Positions 1 to 8,379 of a stretch of DNA of 32,474 bases are shown one piece after another. A program made the translations under genes and the position numbers. This DNA is from JBBRYW01 sp038237235. GTDB lineage: Bacteria; Actinomycetota; Thermoleophilia; Gaiellales; Gaiellaceae. Positions within the stretch are counted from its first letter, which is position 1; every line of letters begins with the position of its first letter. The stretch spans positions 1 to 32,474 of the forward strand of contig JBBRYW010000021.1 of assembly GCA_038237235.1 (NCBI GenBank). The letters are read 5' to 3'. A model generated the notes under the pieces. The model did no database searches, was not told the DNA's origin, and saw nothing but the letters and a program-made list of their open reading frames with translations.

Positions 1-728
1 AGGATCTTCGTCCGCACCACCGGGACGCCGACGTTACGAGCGGCGACGGCGTCGCCGCCGACGCTGTAGATCCAGTTTCCGAAGCGCGTGCGCGTGAGCA
101 CCCACGCACCGACGGCTGTCACCCCGAGCCACCAGAACACCCGTACCTGGAAATCGTGCGGAGCCCACCACGTCGTCGCGAAGATCCGCTTCGCCGAGCC
201 GTAGCCCTTTGCCGAGTCGATGTCGGAGACGAGGACCGAGCCGGTGAACGTCTCGGTGCCGCCCAGATTGACGCCCTGGAGGATGAAGAACGTCGCCAAG
301 GTGACGATGAAGCTCGGCAGCCTCGTCGACATCACTAGGGCGCCGTTGATCAAGCCCATCACCATCCCGAAGAGGAGTACGAGCACGATCGCCGGCCACA
401 CGTTCAGATCGAGGTGCTTGACGAGCAGGCCGAGCAGGAGGCCAGAGCTCCCGACCATGACGCCGGCCGAGAGATCGAACTCGCCGGCGATCATCAAGAG
501 CGCAACGGGAACCGCCATGATCCCGAGCTCGGAGGCGGAGTCGGTCCAGTTGGCGGAGCCGTCGATCGACGCGAAGCCGTTGCCCTCGATCCAGAAGAGG
601 CAGAAGACGGCGACCGCGCCGACGAGCGCGCCGAGCTCGGGCAGCTTGAACAGGCGTGCGAACAGGCCGGTCTGCGCGAGGCGCTCGTCGCGCGGCCTGG
701 GAGGAAGGGCTTCGGCTGCCTTGGCCAT
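1..728 (-). CDS. Sugar ABC transporter permease, RbsC-like (partial)
   Basis: This is an inner-membrane permease of the BPD_transp_2 family, which moves ribose-, xylose- or inositol-type sugars. About 242 codons are visible, and the gene runs off the left edge without a stop. Read on the minus strand from ATG 728, the protein has a short charged N-terminus followed by hydrophobic segments (about residues 33-47, 68-81 and 108-125). It carries the motif GEFDLSAG near residues 82-89, the counterpart of the IDLSVG signature of RbsC-type permeases. It lies 64 nt downstream of the substrate-binding protein and is probably cotranscribed with it; the ATPase is presumably beyond the edge. The family call is firm. 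The substrate is not readable, though the inositol-type genes nearby suggest a polyol. Confidence 0.9.
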   Translation of the reverse strand, partial: MAKAAEALPPRPRDERLAQTGLFARLFKLPELGALVGAVAVFCLFWIEGNGFASIDGSANWTDSASELGIMAVPVALLMIAGEFDLSAGVMVGSSGLLLGLLVKHLDLNVWPAIVLVLLFGMVMGLINGALVMSTRLPSFIVTLATFFILQGVNLGGTETFTGSVLVSDIDSAKGYGSAKRIFATTWWAPHDFQVRVFWWLGVTAVGAWVLTRTRFGNWIYSVGGDAVAARNVGVPVVRTKI

Positions 729-792
729 CACCGGCGCATGGGGCTCGACCCGGGCGGGCGCGCGGCTCACCGCGCCCGCCCGGGCAGGAGCT

Positions 793-1833
793 CTAGCGCG
801 TGCCCTTCTTGGCGAGCGCGGCGACCTTGGCCGCGTTCGACTTGTCGACGAAGCCCGGGCCGGTGAGAACCGGCTTGCCCCCGCCGGTGATGTTCAGGTT
901 GATCTTGTTCAGGTAGATGAACACGACCGGTAGGTACCCCTGCAGGTACTGCTGCTGATCGATCGCGAACTCGACTTGCCCCTTCTGAATCGCCTTGATC
1001 ACGTCGCTCGAGAGGTCGAACGTGGCGGCCTTCGCTTTCGACCGCGCCCTCTTGATCGCGTCCATGACGGCGATCCCGACCTGCGGGTTGAGCGCGAGCA
1101 CCGCATCGATCTTCTTGTCGGCGCTGAGCTTCGACTGGATCTGCGTAGTCGTCTGCGCGATGTCGCTCAGGCCGGGTGTCTGGAGCCTGACCGTGCTGCC
1201 CTTGAAGCCGGCCTTCGCTCCCGAGTACCGCTGCTCGAGACCGATGTTGCCCTGCTCGTGGAAAACGACGAGGAGCTTCTTCGCGCCCGCCCCCTTGAGG
1301 CGCTCCCCGGCGCCCTGGCCTGCGATCGTCTCCGTCTGGCCGACGTGTGTCTGCGCCCCGAGTGACTTGAACTTGTCGACGCCCGAGTTCAGCGTGACGA
1401 TCGGAATGTGGGCCCGGGTCGCCCGCTGCAGAGCCGACTTGATCGCGCCCGGGTTCGGCGCCGATGTCGCGATCCCCGTCACCTTCTGCGAGACGGCGGC
1501 GCTGATCAGCTGCGCTTGCCGGCTCGGATCGTTGTGACTCTCGCTGTACAGGATCTTGAGGCCGACGTCCTTGCCTGCCTGGTCCGCTCCCTTCTTGCAG
1601 ACCGACCAGAATGCGTCGCCCGCTCCGTGGGTGATGACGGCGATCTTGCCGGACGCCTCGGCACGCTCGGCTCGCCGCCCGGCGGCGAGCGCCGCCGGGG
1701 GTCCGAGCAGTGACGCTCCGGCTGCCAGCAACCCTCCCCTGATGAAGATGTCGCGCCGGGTCAGCCCGGACTGGTTTTCGAGCTCGTCGAGGTCGAGTAG
1801 CTCCTCCGGCTCGAGGTGCTCGTGGTCGCTCAT
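793..1833 (-). CDS. Sugar ABC transporter substrate-binding protein, Tat-exported
   Basis: This is a periplasmic-binding-type protein of the RbsB family (Peripla_BP_4), 346 aa, expected to deliver a sugar or polyol to the permease encoded next. The N-terminus has a twin-arginine signal: TRRDIF at residues 25-30, a hydrophobic stretch, then PPAALAAG before the mature domain that starts around KIAVITHG. The start at 1833 is preferred over the longer in-frame reading to 2148, because an AGGAGGGG Shine-Dalgarno lies about 6 nt upstream and the extension would overlap the preceding oxidoreductase gene. It sits 28 nt after that oxidoreductase and 64 nt before the permease, in one apparent operon. 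The exact ligand is unknown; cyclitols are a reasonable guess from context. Confidence 0.92.
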   Translation of the reverse strand: MSDHEHLEPEELLDLDELENQSGLTRRDIFIRGGLLAAGASLLGPPAALAAGRRAERAEASGKIAVITHGAGDAFWSVCKKGADQAGKDVGLKILYSESHNDPSRQAQLISAAVSQKVTGIATSAPNPGAIKSALQRATRAHIPIVTLNSGVDKFKSLGAQTHVGQTETIAGQGAGERLKGAGAKKLLVVFHEQGNIGLEQRYSGAKAGFKGSTVRLQTPGLSDIAQTTTQIQSKLSADKKIDAVLALNPQVGIAVMDAIKRARSKAKAATFDLSSDVIKAIQKGQVEFAIDQQQYLQGYLPVVFIYLNKINLNITGGGKPVLTGPGFVDKSNAAKVAALAKKGTR

Positions 1834-1861
1834 GCTCTCCCCTCCTGTTTCCATTCCATCG

Positions 1862-2995
1862 TTACCAAGTCGTTGCCTGCACTGGAGCGAGATCGATGCG
1901 CCTCCCTTCCCGTGCGGATGCGAGGATAACGTCGCAGATGCCGGCCGCACGATAACCGTCCTCGAAGGTCGCCTGCCGAGCATGCATCGGCCGCTCGTCG
2001 AGCACAGCCTCGAGAAAATCCCGCCACTGGTGCACCATCGCATGCTCCCAACCGAGGACGTGCCCCGGCGGCCACCAGTTGGACAGGAACGGGTGCTCCG
2101 GGTTCGTAACGAGCACGTCGCGAAACCCACCGAGCCCCTCGCGCTCATCCTCGAGGAGGAACACGTGGAGGCGGTTGGGATCCTCCATGTCCCACCAGAG
2201 AGAGCCCTCCGAGCCGTTCAGCTCAACGCGGTGCCGTCCCTTCCAGCCGAGAGCGACGCGCGATGCCTCGAGTGTCGCCGTCGCGCCGCCTCGCAGCTCG
2301 AAGACGGCGGCGAACTGGTCTTCGGTCGGCGAGACGAGGCGGGCCGTGTGCGCCGAGACCGAGGTCGGCTCCGCGGCGAGGAACCGCAGCATGTCCACGA
2401 GGTGGCAGTAGTCGAGTACGGCGCCGGCTCCGCCGTGCGAGGGTCGCGTCTGCGTCCCGAGCATCTGGTAATCCTGCAGATAGAGCGCCCGGAAGTGCGC
2501 CACCTCGCCGATCCGACCCGCCTCGACGATCTCGCGGGCGAGCGCGACGGCCGGAACGTAGCGATAGTTGAAGCCGACCGCGTGGTGTACACCTGTCCCT
2601 ACCGCGGCGTCGAGGAGCTGGCGCGCCTGCTCGGCGTCGACGGCGAGCGGCTTCTCGCAGAAGACGGGCTTCCCGGCCTCGAGCGCGCGCGCGACCGCCT
2701 CGGCATGCGCCTCGACGGGAGTCGCGACCGCGACGACGTCGACGTCCGGCGAGTCGATCACGTCCTCCCAGCGGCTGGTCCAGCCGTCGAAACCGAGCTC
2801 CGCCGCGAACCGCTCCACCCGCTCCCGCGTGCGACCCGCGACAAGGGTCAGCTCGATCCGCCGCCGTAGCGGTGCGACGTGGTTCAGCGTTTGGAGCGCG
2901 TGGCTGTGAGCGCGGGCGATCCAGCCGTAACCCACCAGGCCGATGCGAAGCGGCTCTTGCGTCCCGACCGACAGGGAACGGGCCGGATGTCCCAT
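1862..2995 (-). CDS. Gfo/Idh/MocA family oxidoreductase
   Basis: This is an NAD(P)-dependent dehydrogenase of the Gfo/Idh/MocA family, 377 aa, near the usual family length. The Rossmann motif GYGWIA is at about residues 22-27, and the family motif CEKPLAVD carries the catalytic lysine at about K115. The second-domain segment GGAGAVLDYCHLVDML holds the Asp/His pair expected for sugar or cyclitol oxidation. It is the first gene of a minus-strand group followed by the binding protein and permease, so it probably acts on the imported compound. It diverges from the plus-strand alcohol dehydrogenase operon across about 180 nt. No clear Shine-Dalgarno precedes the ATG at 2995. Family assignment is secure; the substrate (inositol, inosose or a sugar) is not determined. 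Confidence 0.9.
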   Translation of the reverse strand: MGHPARSLSVGTQEPLRIGLVGYGWIARAHSHALQTLNHVAPLRRRIELTLVAGRTRERVERFAAELGFDGWTSRWEDVIDSPDVDVVAVATPVEAHAEAVARALEAGKPVFCEKPLAVDAEQARQLLDAAVGTGVHHAVGFNYRYVPAVALAREIVEAGRIGEVAHFRALYLQDYQMLGTQTRPSHGGAGAVLDYCHLVDMLRFLAAEPTSVSAHTARLVSPTEDQFAAVFELRGGATATLEASRVALGWKGRHRVELNGSEGSLWWDMEDPNRLHVFLLEDEREGLGGFRDVLVTNPEHPFLSNWWPPGHVLGWEHAMVHQWRDFLEAVLDERPMHARQATFEDGYRAAGICDVILASAREGRRIDLAPVQATTW

Positions 2996-3172
2996 GAGAG
3001 CCGATTGAACAAGCCGCCGAAGCGGAAGTCAACAGGAGTGTCCGGAGGCCCCACTTCCACGCAGTCGATTGCGCCGGAGCCGAGCAGTCGGGATACTGCG
3101 CCCACGCGTTGTGGCAGACGGCGAACCGCTGACATGCGAACAGATGCTCGGCGTGCTTCCGAGCCCGACGGG
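2996..3172. promoter_or_regulatory. Divergent promoter region of the polyol island
   Basis: This 177-nt gap separates the minus-strand oxidoreductase/ABC group from the plus-strand dehydrogenase operon, so it should contain both promoters. Two weak dyads are visible: GCAGTCGATTGC at 3061-3072, and GCAGT...ACTGC at about 3084-3099. Neither is convincing as an operator by itself. The alcohol dehydrogenase frame stays open through this region, and an alternative ATG exists at 3134. Confidence 0.4.
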
Positions 3173-4327
3173 ATGAGCACCGGCGTCCGGGCGGCGACGC
3201 TGCACGCGCCGGGCGATCTGCGTGTGCAGACCTACCCCTATCCCGACTCACTCGACCCTGGTGCCGTTCTCCTGCGCATGCTCGCGTCCGGCATCTGCGG
3301 TACCGACAAGCACACGTTTCTCGGCGAGACGCAGCAGTACGCCGGTACCGACAACGCCCGCTCGACGCCGTTCCCGATCATTCCCGGGCACGAGAACGTC
3401 GGGGTGGTACTCGAGACAGGCGCGGGCGGCGCCCCTGCATTCGACGGCACGCCGCTTCGTCCAGGGGACCGGGTCGTGCCGGCGCCGAATCGCCCGTGTG
3501 GGCGCTGCGCATCCTGCGCGCGCGGCTTCCCGTACTACCTGTGTCGCAACCTCGAGAACTACGGGAACTCCCTCACGAGCTCCCGACCGCCGCATCTCTA
3601 CGGCGGCTGGGCGGAACTGATGGTGCTGCTCCCGGGCACGCCGGTCTTTCGCGTCCCGGCGGAGCTTCCGACGGAGGTGGCGGTGCTCACCGAGCTCTTC
3701 GCCGTGACACACAGCCTGGACGTCGCTGCGCGGCTCCCCGCACCCGCGGGATGGTCCCCGGGCGACACGATCGCGGTTGTCGGCGTCGGGCCGTTGGGGC
3801 TCGTCCACGCCGTCAAGGCGAGCCTCGCCGGGGCAGGGCGCGTGATCGCGGTCGACCGCGAGCCCTCGAGACTGGATCTCGCCGCCGACCTCGGTGCGAC
3901 CGACTGCCTGCTCGCGGGCGAGGGCGATCCGGCTCGCGCCGCCAGGGCGCTCACGTCAGGCGTCGGCGCTGACCTCGTCGTCGACGCGAGCGGCCATCGG
4001 GAGACGTTCGCGACCGCGATCGAGCTCGTGCGCGACGGAGGTACCGTCGTCGAGGTCGGCGCCTTCGTCGACCTGGGCGACTGCGCGTTCAACCCGGCCG
4101 TCCTCTGCGGGCGCAGCCTGACGCTCGTCGGCGTCGGCGGCGAGGACGCGCGGGCCTACGACCGAACGCTGCGACTGCTGGCCGCCAACCAGGACCGGGT
4201 TCCCCTCGCGCGCGTGGTCACGCACAGGTTCTCGCTCGAGGCGGCCGGAGACGCCATGGCGCGAGCGCTCAGGCCGGACGGCGCGATGAAAGTCGTGATC
4301 GAGCCGGAGAACGGGAGCGGCCGATGA
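3173..4327 (+). CDS. Zinc-dependent alcohol dehydrogenase (MDR family)
   Basis: This is a medium-chain zinc alcohol/polyol dehydrogenase, 384 aa from ATG 3173. Catalytic-zinc ligands are visible as C42 (ICGTDKH) and H73-E74 (PGHENVG). A structural-zinc cysteine cluster lies at C109, C112, C115 and C124. The nucleotide-binding motif VGVGPLG is followed by an Asp at the end of the next strand (AVDREPSR), which favours NAD over NADP. The frame is open further upstream to 2879, but that stretch covers the divergent promoter and lacks domain features, so a start at 3173 (or 3134) is preferred. The stop overlaps the next start by 4 nt (ATGA), indicating translational coupling with the aldehyde dehydrogenase. 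The likely role is oxidation of a secondary alcohol on a polyol or cyclitol; the substrate is unknown. Confidence 0.9.
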   Translation: MSTGVRAATLHAPGDLRVQTYPYPDSLDPGAVLLRMLASGICGTDKHTFLGETQQYAGTDNARSTPFPIIPGHENVGVVLETGAGGAPAFDGTPLRPGDRVVPAPNRPCGRCASCARGFPYYLCRNLENYGNSLTSSRPPHLYGGWAELMVLLPGTPVFRVPAELPTEVAVLTELFAVTHSLDVAARLPAPAGWSPGDTIAVVGVGPLGLVHAVKASLAGAGRVIAVDREPSRLDLAADLGATDCLLAGEGDPARAARALTSGVGADLVVDASGHRETFATAIELVRDGGTVVEVGAFVDLGDCAFNPAVLCGRSLTLVGVGGEDARAYDRTLRLLAANQDRVPLARVVTHRFSLEAAGDAMARALRPDGAMKVVIEPENGSGR

Positions 4328-5739
4328 AGATGTGGGTCGCAGGGCAGTGGCGCGGCGCCGCGAGCGAGGACGCGGTAACGAGCCCGTACACGGGCGAGGT
4401 CGTCGACACGGTCCCGCGTGCGGGTGATCGGGAGGTCGAGCTTGCGCTTGCAGCAGCTGTCGAAGGGGCGGCGGCCATGCGCCGCCTCTCGGCGCACGAG
4501 CGCCGGACGATCCTCGAGCGGGCCGCGGGGCTCACCGCCGACGCCGTCGACGAGCTCGCGCGCACGATCAGTGCCGAGGAGGGAAAGCCGCTGGCCGAGG
4601 CGGTCGCCGAGGCGACGCGCCTGCCCGACCTGATCCGGCTCTCTGCGAGCGAGGGGGCGCGGCTGCACGGCGAGACGATTCCGGTGGACGGCGCGCCGAA
4701 CGCAGCCGACAAGCTCGCCTTCACGCTTCGCCAGCCGTGCGGCGTCGTCGTCGCGATCACGCCGTTCAACTACCCGGCGCTGCTCGTCGGGCACAAGCTG
4801 TACCCGGCGCTGGCCGGAGGCAATGCCGTCATCTTGAAGCCGGCTCGGGCGACGCCGCTGACCGCGATCAGGCTCACCCAGCTTCTGCTCGAGGCCGGGG
4901 TTCCGGCGAACGGCGTCCAGTGCATCACCGGCGCGGGCGAGAAGGTGGGCGCCGCCCTGTGCGCAGACGAGCGCGTACGCAAGATCAGCTTCACCGGCTC
5001 GACAACGGTCGGCCGGCGTATAGCGGCGGTCGCAGGGGTGAAGAAGCTCTCCCTGGAGCTCGGAGCGAGCTGCCCACTGCTCGTCATGGGCGACGCCGAC
5101 CTCGAGCAGGTCGCGGCGGCGACTGCGGTCGGTGGCTACGCCAACGGGGGCCAGGTGTGCATCTCCGTGCAGCGCGTGCTGGTCGACCGCGCCGTCTACG
5201 CGGACTTCCTCGACGCGCTTCGCCCGAAGGTGGAGGCGATCGCCGTCGGCGACCCGCTCGCAGAAGGCACGCAGCTCGCGGCGCTGATCAACGAAGAAGC
5301 CGCGCAGCGAGTCGAGGCCGCAATCCGAAGCGCAGTCGAGGACGGAGCCTCGCTCGTCACCGGCGGCGAGCGCACGGGCGCGGTCGTCGCACCGACGGTC
5401 GTTGCCGACGTCGATCCGCACGCCCCGCTCTCCCGCGAGGAGCTCTTCGGCCCGGCGGTCGCGGTCACCCCCGTCAACGGGATCGACGAGGCGATCGCGT
5501 TCGCCAACGACAACTCCTACGGGCTGGGGGCCGGGATCTTCACCTCGGATCTCACGACCGCGCTTCGCTTCACCCGCGAGATCGAGTGCGGGTCGGTGCA
5601 CGTCAACTGGACGCCGCTCTGGCGCGCGGATCTGATGCCCTACGGCGGCCTGAAGGGCAGCGGCATCGGCAAGGAAGGGCCCCGTTACGCGCTCGAGGAG
5701 ATGACCGAGCTGAAGACCGTCGTATTCCACGGAGTCTGA
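4324..5739 (+). CDS. NAD(P)-dependent aldehyde dehydrogenase
   Basis: This is an aldehyde dehydrogenase superfamily enzyme, 471 aa, which oxidises an aldehyde to the carboxylate. Catalytic residues are visible: N149 in TPFNYP, K172 in LKPARAT, E245 in LELGASCP and nucleophile C279 in GGQVCIS. The FTGSTTVGR motif at about 223-231 is also present. The active-site context resembles the lactaldehyde/phosphonoacetaldehyde/succinate-semialdehyde groups more than IolA, the CoA-acylating methylmalonate-semialdehyde dehydrogenase. A free acid is therefore the expected product, not a CoA ester. It overlaps the alcohol dehydrogenase by 4 nt and precedes the IolD-like gene by 13 nt. It may act on an aldehyde produced within this operon. 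Confidence 0.92.
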   Translation: MKMWVAGQWRGAASEDAVTSPYTGEVVDTVPRAGDREVELALAAAVEGAAAMRRLSAHERRTILERAAGLTADAVDELARTISAEEGKPLAEAVAEATRLPDLIRLSASEGARLHGETIPVDGAPNAADKLAFTLRQPCGVVVAITPFNYPALLVGHKLYPALAGGNAVILKPARATPLTAIRLTQLLLEAGVPANGVQCITGAGEKVGAALCADERVRKISFTGSTTVGRRIAAVAGVKKLSLELGASCPLLVMGDADLEQVAAATAVGGYANGGQVCISVQRVLVDRAVYADFLDALRPKVEAIAVGDPLAEGTQLAALINEEAAQRVEAAIRSAVEDGASLVTGGERTGAVVAPTVVADVDPHAPLSREELFGPAVAVTPVNGIDEAIAFANDNSYGLGAGIFTSDLTTALRFTREIECGSVHVNWTPLWRADLMPYGGLKGSGIGKEGPRYALEEMTELKTVVFHGV

Positions 5740-5740
5740 T

Positions 5741-5747
5741 GAGGAGG
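5741..5747 (+). promoter_or_regulatory. Strong ribosome binding site for the IolD-like gene
   Basis: GAGGAGG lies 5 nt before the GTG at 5753. It fixes that GTG as the start of the IolD-like protein; nothing comparable is seen at the other junctions in this operon. Confidence 0.7.
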
Positions 5748-5752
5748 AAAAC

Positions 5753-7624
5753 GTGTCGCGCACGATCCGGCTGACGACCGCACAGGCGCTCGTCAAGTAC
5801 CTGCAGGTTCAGCACAGCGAGCGCGACGGCGAGATCCGGCGGTTGATCCCGGGGATGTTCGGAATCTTCGGCCACGGCAACGTGCACGGAGTCGGGCAGG
5901 CCGTGGACGAGCTCGGGGGCGACCTGACGTTCTTCCAGGGCCGGAACGAGCAGTCGATGGTGCACGCCGCAACCGCGTACGCGAAGACGACCCGGCGGCG
6001 GGCCACGCTCGCGTGCACGTCGTCGATCGGCCCCGGCGCGACCAACATGATCACGGGAGCAGCCGGCGCGACGATCAGCAGGCTCCCGGTCCTCCTCCTT
6101 CCAGGCGACACGTACGCGACGCGGCACCAGGGCCCGGTCCTCCAGCAGCTGGAGCATGCGCTCGCGGGCGACGTGAGCGTGAACGACTGCTTCCGCCCGG
6201 TCAGTCGTTTCTTCGACCGGATCGTCAGGCCCGAGCAACTGCTGACCGCCCTGCCGGAGGCGATGCGGGTGCTGACGAGCCCGGCCGAAGCCGGCGCCGC
6301 GGTACTCGCGCTCCCGCAGGATGTCCAGTCGGACGCACACGATTTCCCGGCTCACTTCTTCGACGAGCGGGAGTGGCGAATCGAGCGGCCCGGTCCAGAC
6401 GCGCGGCGGATCGCCGAGGCCGTCGAGCTTCTTCGCGGGGCGCGGCGACCGCTGCTCGTCGCGGGCGGCGGCGTTCGCTACTCCGAGGCGGAGGCCGAGC
6501 TGACCGCGTTCGCTGAGCACTTCGCGATTCCGGTCGCCGAGACGTTCGCCGGCAAGGGGTCGGTCACCGACGACGCCTGGTACACCCTCGGCGGGCTGGG
6601 GCTCGAGGGGAACCCCGGAGCCAACGAGCTTGCCCGCCGGGCCGACGTCGTCATCTGCGCCGGAACTCGACTGACCGACTTCGCCACCGGCTCGAGCTCG
6701 CTCTTCGGGGATGTTCAGCGATTCGTTGCGATCAACGTGTCTGACCGCGACGCACACAAGGTCGGAGCGCTTCCGATCGTCGCCGACGTGCGTGAGGCGC
6801 TGCGCGCGCTCGCGGCCGCCGCCGGCGACGAGGACGGCGCGTCGCGAGCGGAGTACCGCACGGAGATCGAGCGCGCCCGCGGTCGCTGGCAGGCCGAGCG
6901 ATCCGGCCTCCACGTCCAGGTCGAAGGCGAGCGAATGAGTCAGGGTCAGCTCATCCTCACGCTGAACGAGTTCCTGGAGCCGGGCGATACGGTGGTGGCC
7001 GCGGCCGGCACGCCCCCTGGTGACCTGCTCAAGCTCTGGGATGCGACCGGCGGCCGCAACTGCCACATCGAGTTCGGCTATTCCTGCATGGGCTACGAGC
7101 TGCCCGGCGCAGTCGGCGTGCGCCTGGCCCAGGAAGGCGGCGAGGTGTATGCCTATATCGGCGACGGCACGTACCTGCTCAACCCCGGCGAGCTGGTCAC
7201 CGCGCTGCAGGAGGGCCTGAAGATCACCGTCGTGATCTCCGAGAACCACGGCTTCCAGAGCATCCGCCGGCTTCAGATGGGGCGCGTCGGCCGGCCCTTC
7301 GGCAACGAGTTTCGCTCCCGCGACGGGAACGGACGGCTGGAGGGCCCCTACCTCGAGCTCGATCTCGCGCGAAGCGCCGAGGGGCTCGGCGCCCAAGCGT
7401 GGCGCGCCGCGAACCCCGACGAGCTGCGATCGGCGCTCGAGGAGGCGCGCGGCGTCCGGCGGCCGTGCGTGATCGTGTGTGAGACCGAGCCCCATCGGTA
7501 TCTGCCGGACGGAGGCGTCTGGTGGGACGTTGCGCCCGCCGAGGCCTCCGGATTCCCCGCCGTGCAGGAGCTGCGGGCGGAATACGAGCGGAACCGCGCC
7601 GCGCTGCAGCGGTTCCACTACTGA
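5753..7624 (+). CDS. iolD: ThDP-dependent cyclic-diketone hydrolase, IolD-like
   Basis: This is a member of the ThDP enzyme family containing 3D-(3,5/4)-trihydroxycyclohexane-1,2-dione hydrolase, which opens the carbocyclic ring in myo-inositol catabolism to give 5-deoxy-glucuronate. It is 623 aa, close to the usual 620-640. The IolD-type N-terminal signature GIFGHGNVHGVGQAV lies at about residues 37-51, and the cofactor-activating glutamate is E66 in GRNEQSM. The ThDP/Mg motif starts at GDG (about residue 470) and ends at ENHG some 28 residues later. The GTG start is supported by a strong GAGGAGG. The stop overlaps the aldolase start by 1 nt (TGATG). IolB, IolC, IolE and IolJ are not adjacent, so the exact diketone and the downstream fate of the product may differ from the classical pathway. 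Confidence 0.88.
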   Translation: MSRTIRLTTAQALVKYLQVQHSERDGEIRRLIPGMFGIFGHGNVHGVGQAVDELGGDLTFFQGRNEQSMVHAATAYAKTTRRRATLACTSSIGPGATNMITGAAGATISRLPVLLLPGDTYATRHQGPVLQQLEHALAGDVSVNDCFRPVSRFFDRIVRPEQLLTALPEAMRVLTSPAEAGAAVLALPQDVQSDAHDFPAHFFDEREWRIERPGPDARRIAEAVELLRGARRPLLVAGGGVRYSEAEAELTAFAEHFAIPVAETFAGKGSVTDDAWYTLGGLGLEGNPGANELARRADVVICAGTRLTDFATGSSSLFGDVQRFVAINVSDRDAHKVGALPIVADVREALRALAAAAGDEDGASRAEYRTEIERARGRWQAERSGLHVQVEGERMSQGQLILTLNEFLEPGDTVVAAAGTPPGDLLKLWDATGGRNCHIEFGYSCMGYELPGAVGVRLAQEGGEVYAYIGDGTYLLNPGELVTALQEGLKITVVISENHGFQSIRRLQMGRVGRPFGNEFRSRDGNGRLEGPYLELDLARSAEGLGAQAWRAANPDELRSALEEARGVRRPCVIVCETEPHRYLPDGGVWWDVAPAEASGFPAVQELRAEYERNRAALQRFHY

Positions 7625-8379
7625 TGACTTTCCGCAAGCGGCTGCTCGCGGGCGAGAGCCTGATCGGGTGCTTCCTGAATACGGGCTCGCCGATCGCGGC
7701 AGAGATCTGCGCCCTGGCCGGTTTCGACTGGCTGCTGATCGACCTCGAGCACGGCTCGGCGACGGAGTCGGACCTGCCGCCGCAACTCCAGGCGATCGCC
7801 GCCACCGGCGCGACGCCGCTCGTCCGGGTGGAGGCGAACGAGCGGCCGCGGTTCACCAAGGGGCTCGACCTCGGGGCCGAGGGAATCATGGTGCCCCGGA
7901 TCGACGGTGCCGAGGCCGCGCTGCAAGCCGTCTCGTACCTCCACTATGCCCCGGCCGGAACGCGCGGAGTCGCGCTGCTGAACCGCGCGGCCGCGTACGG
8001 CGCCCGAGGCCGCGAGCTGGTCGAGACCTTCAACGAGCGCGCCGTCGGCGTGATTCAGATCGAGCACCCGCAGGCGGTCGCGGAGGTCGACCAGATCGCC
8101 TCCATCGCCGGGGTCGACTGCCTCTTCGTAGGCCCCGCCGACCTGACGCACGCGCTCGGAATCTTCCTCGAGACGGAGCATCCCGCCTACCGGGCCGCCG
8201 TCGAGGCGGTGCGGGCGGCGGCGGAGCGCCACGGCAAGGCGACCGGAGTGCTCGTGCGAACTGCCGAGGAGCTGCGCTCCTATCGCGCCCTGGGCTTCAC
8301 GCTGATCGCCTTCGGCTCCGACACGTCGTTCGTCGCGGGTGGAGCGCGGTCGGCGGTCGAGGCCGCGCGCGACGCGTGA
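7624..8379 (+). CDS. HpcH/HpaI family class II aldolase
   Basis: This is a metal-dependent aldolase of the HpcH/HpaI family, 251 aa, the same size class as GarL (2-dehydro-3-deoxyglucarate aldolase), RhmA and HpaI. It should cleave a 2-keto-3-deoxy acid to pyruvate plus an aldehyde. Active-site residues are in place: H43 in DLEHG, R68 in LVRVEAN, metal ligand E147 in QIEHPQ and metal ligand D173 in VGPADL. It overlaps the IolD-like gene by 1 nt and the next dehydrogenase by 4 nt (GTGA). In classical inositol catabolism the aldolase is IolJ, from the unrelated class II fructose-bisphosphate aldolase family. This enzyme is therefore either a replacement or a sign of a different route. Confidence 0.9.
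   Translation: MTFRKRLLAGESLIGCFLNTGSPIAAEICALAGFDWLLIDLEHGSATESDLPPQLQAIAATGATPLVRVEANERPRFTKGLDLGAEGIMVPRIDGAEAALQAVSYLHYAPAGTRGVALLNRAAAYGARGRELVETFNERAVGVIQIEHPQAVAEVDQIASIAGVDCLFVGPADLTHALGIFLETEHPAYRAAVEAVRAAAERHGKATGVLVRTAEELRSYRALGFTLIAFGSDTSFVAGGARSAVEAARDA

Noticed and set aside
2879..3172. A 98-residue N-terminal extension of the alcohol dehydrogenase
   Set aside because: It would overlap the divergent oxidoreductase start and lacks family similarity. Homology begins right after the ATG at 3173.
2996..3172. Weak dyads in the divergent promoter as a firm operator
   Set aside because: The arms are only five or six bases, no second copy was found upstream of the other genes, and no regulator is encoded next to it.
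4156..5796. A 546-codon minus-strand frame opposite the aldehyde dehydrogenase
   Set aside because: It is a shadow frame; the plus strand carries every catalytic residue of an ALDH.
5603..7618. A 671-codon minus-strand frame opposite the IolD-like gene
   Set aside because: It is antisense to a well-conserved enzyme, with no motifs and no ribosome site.
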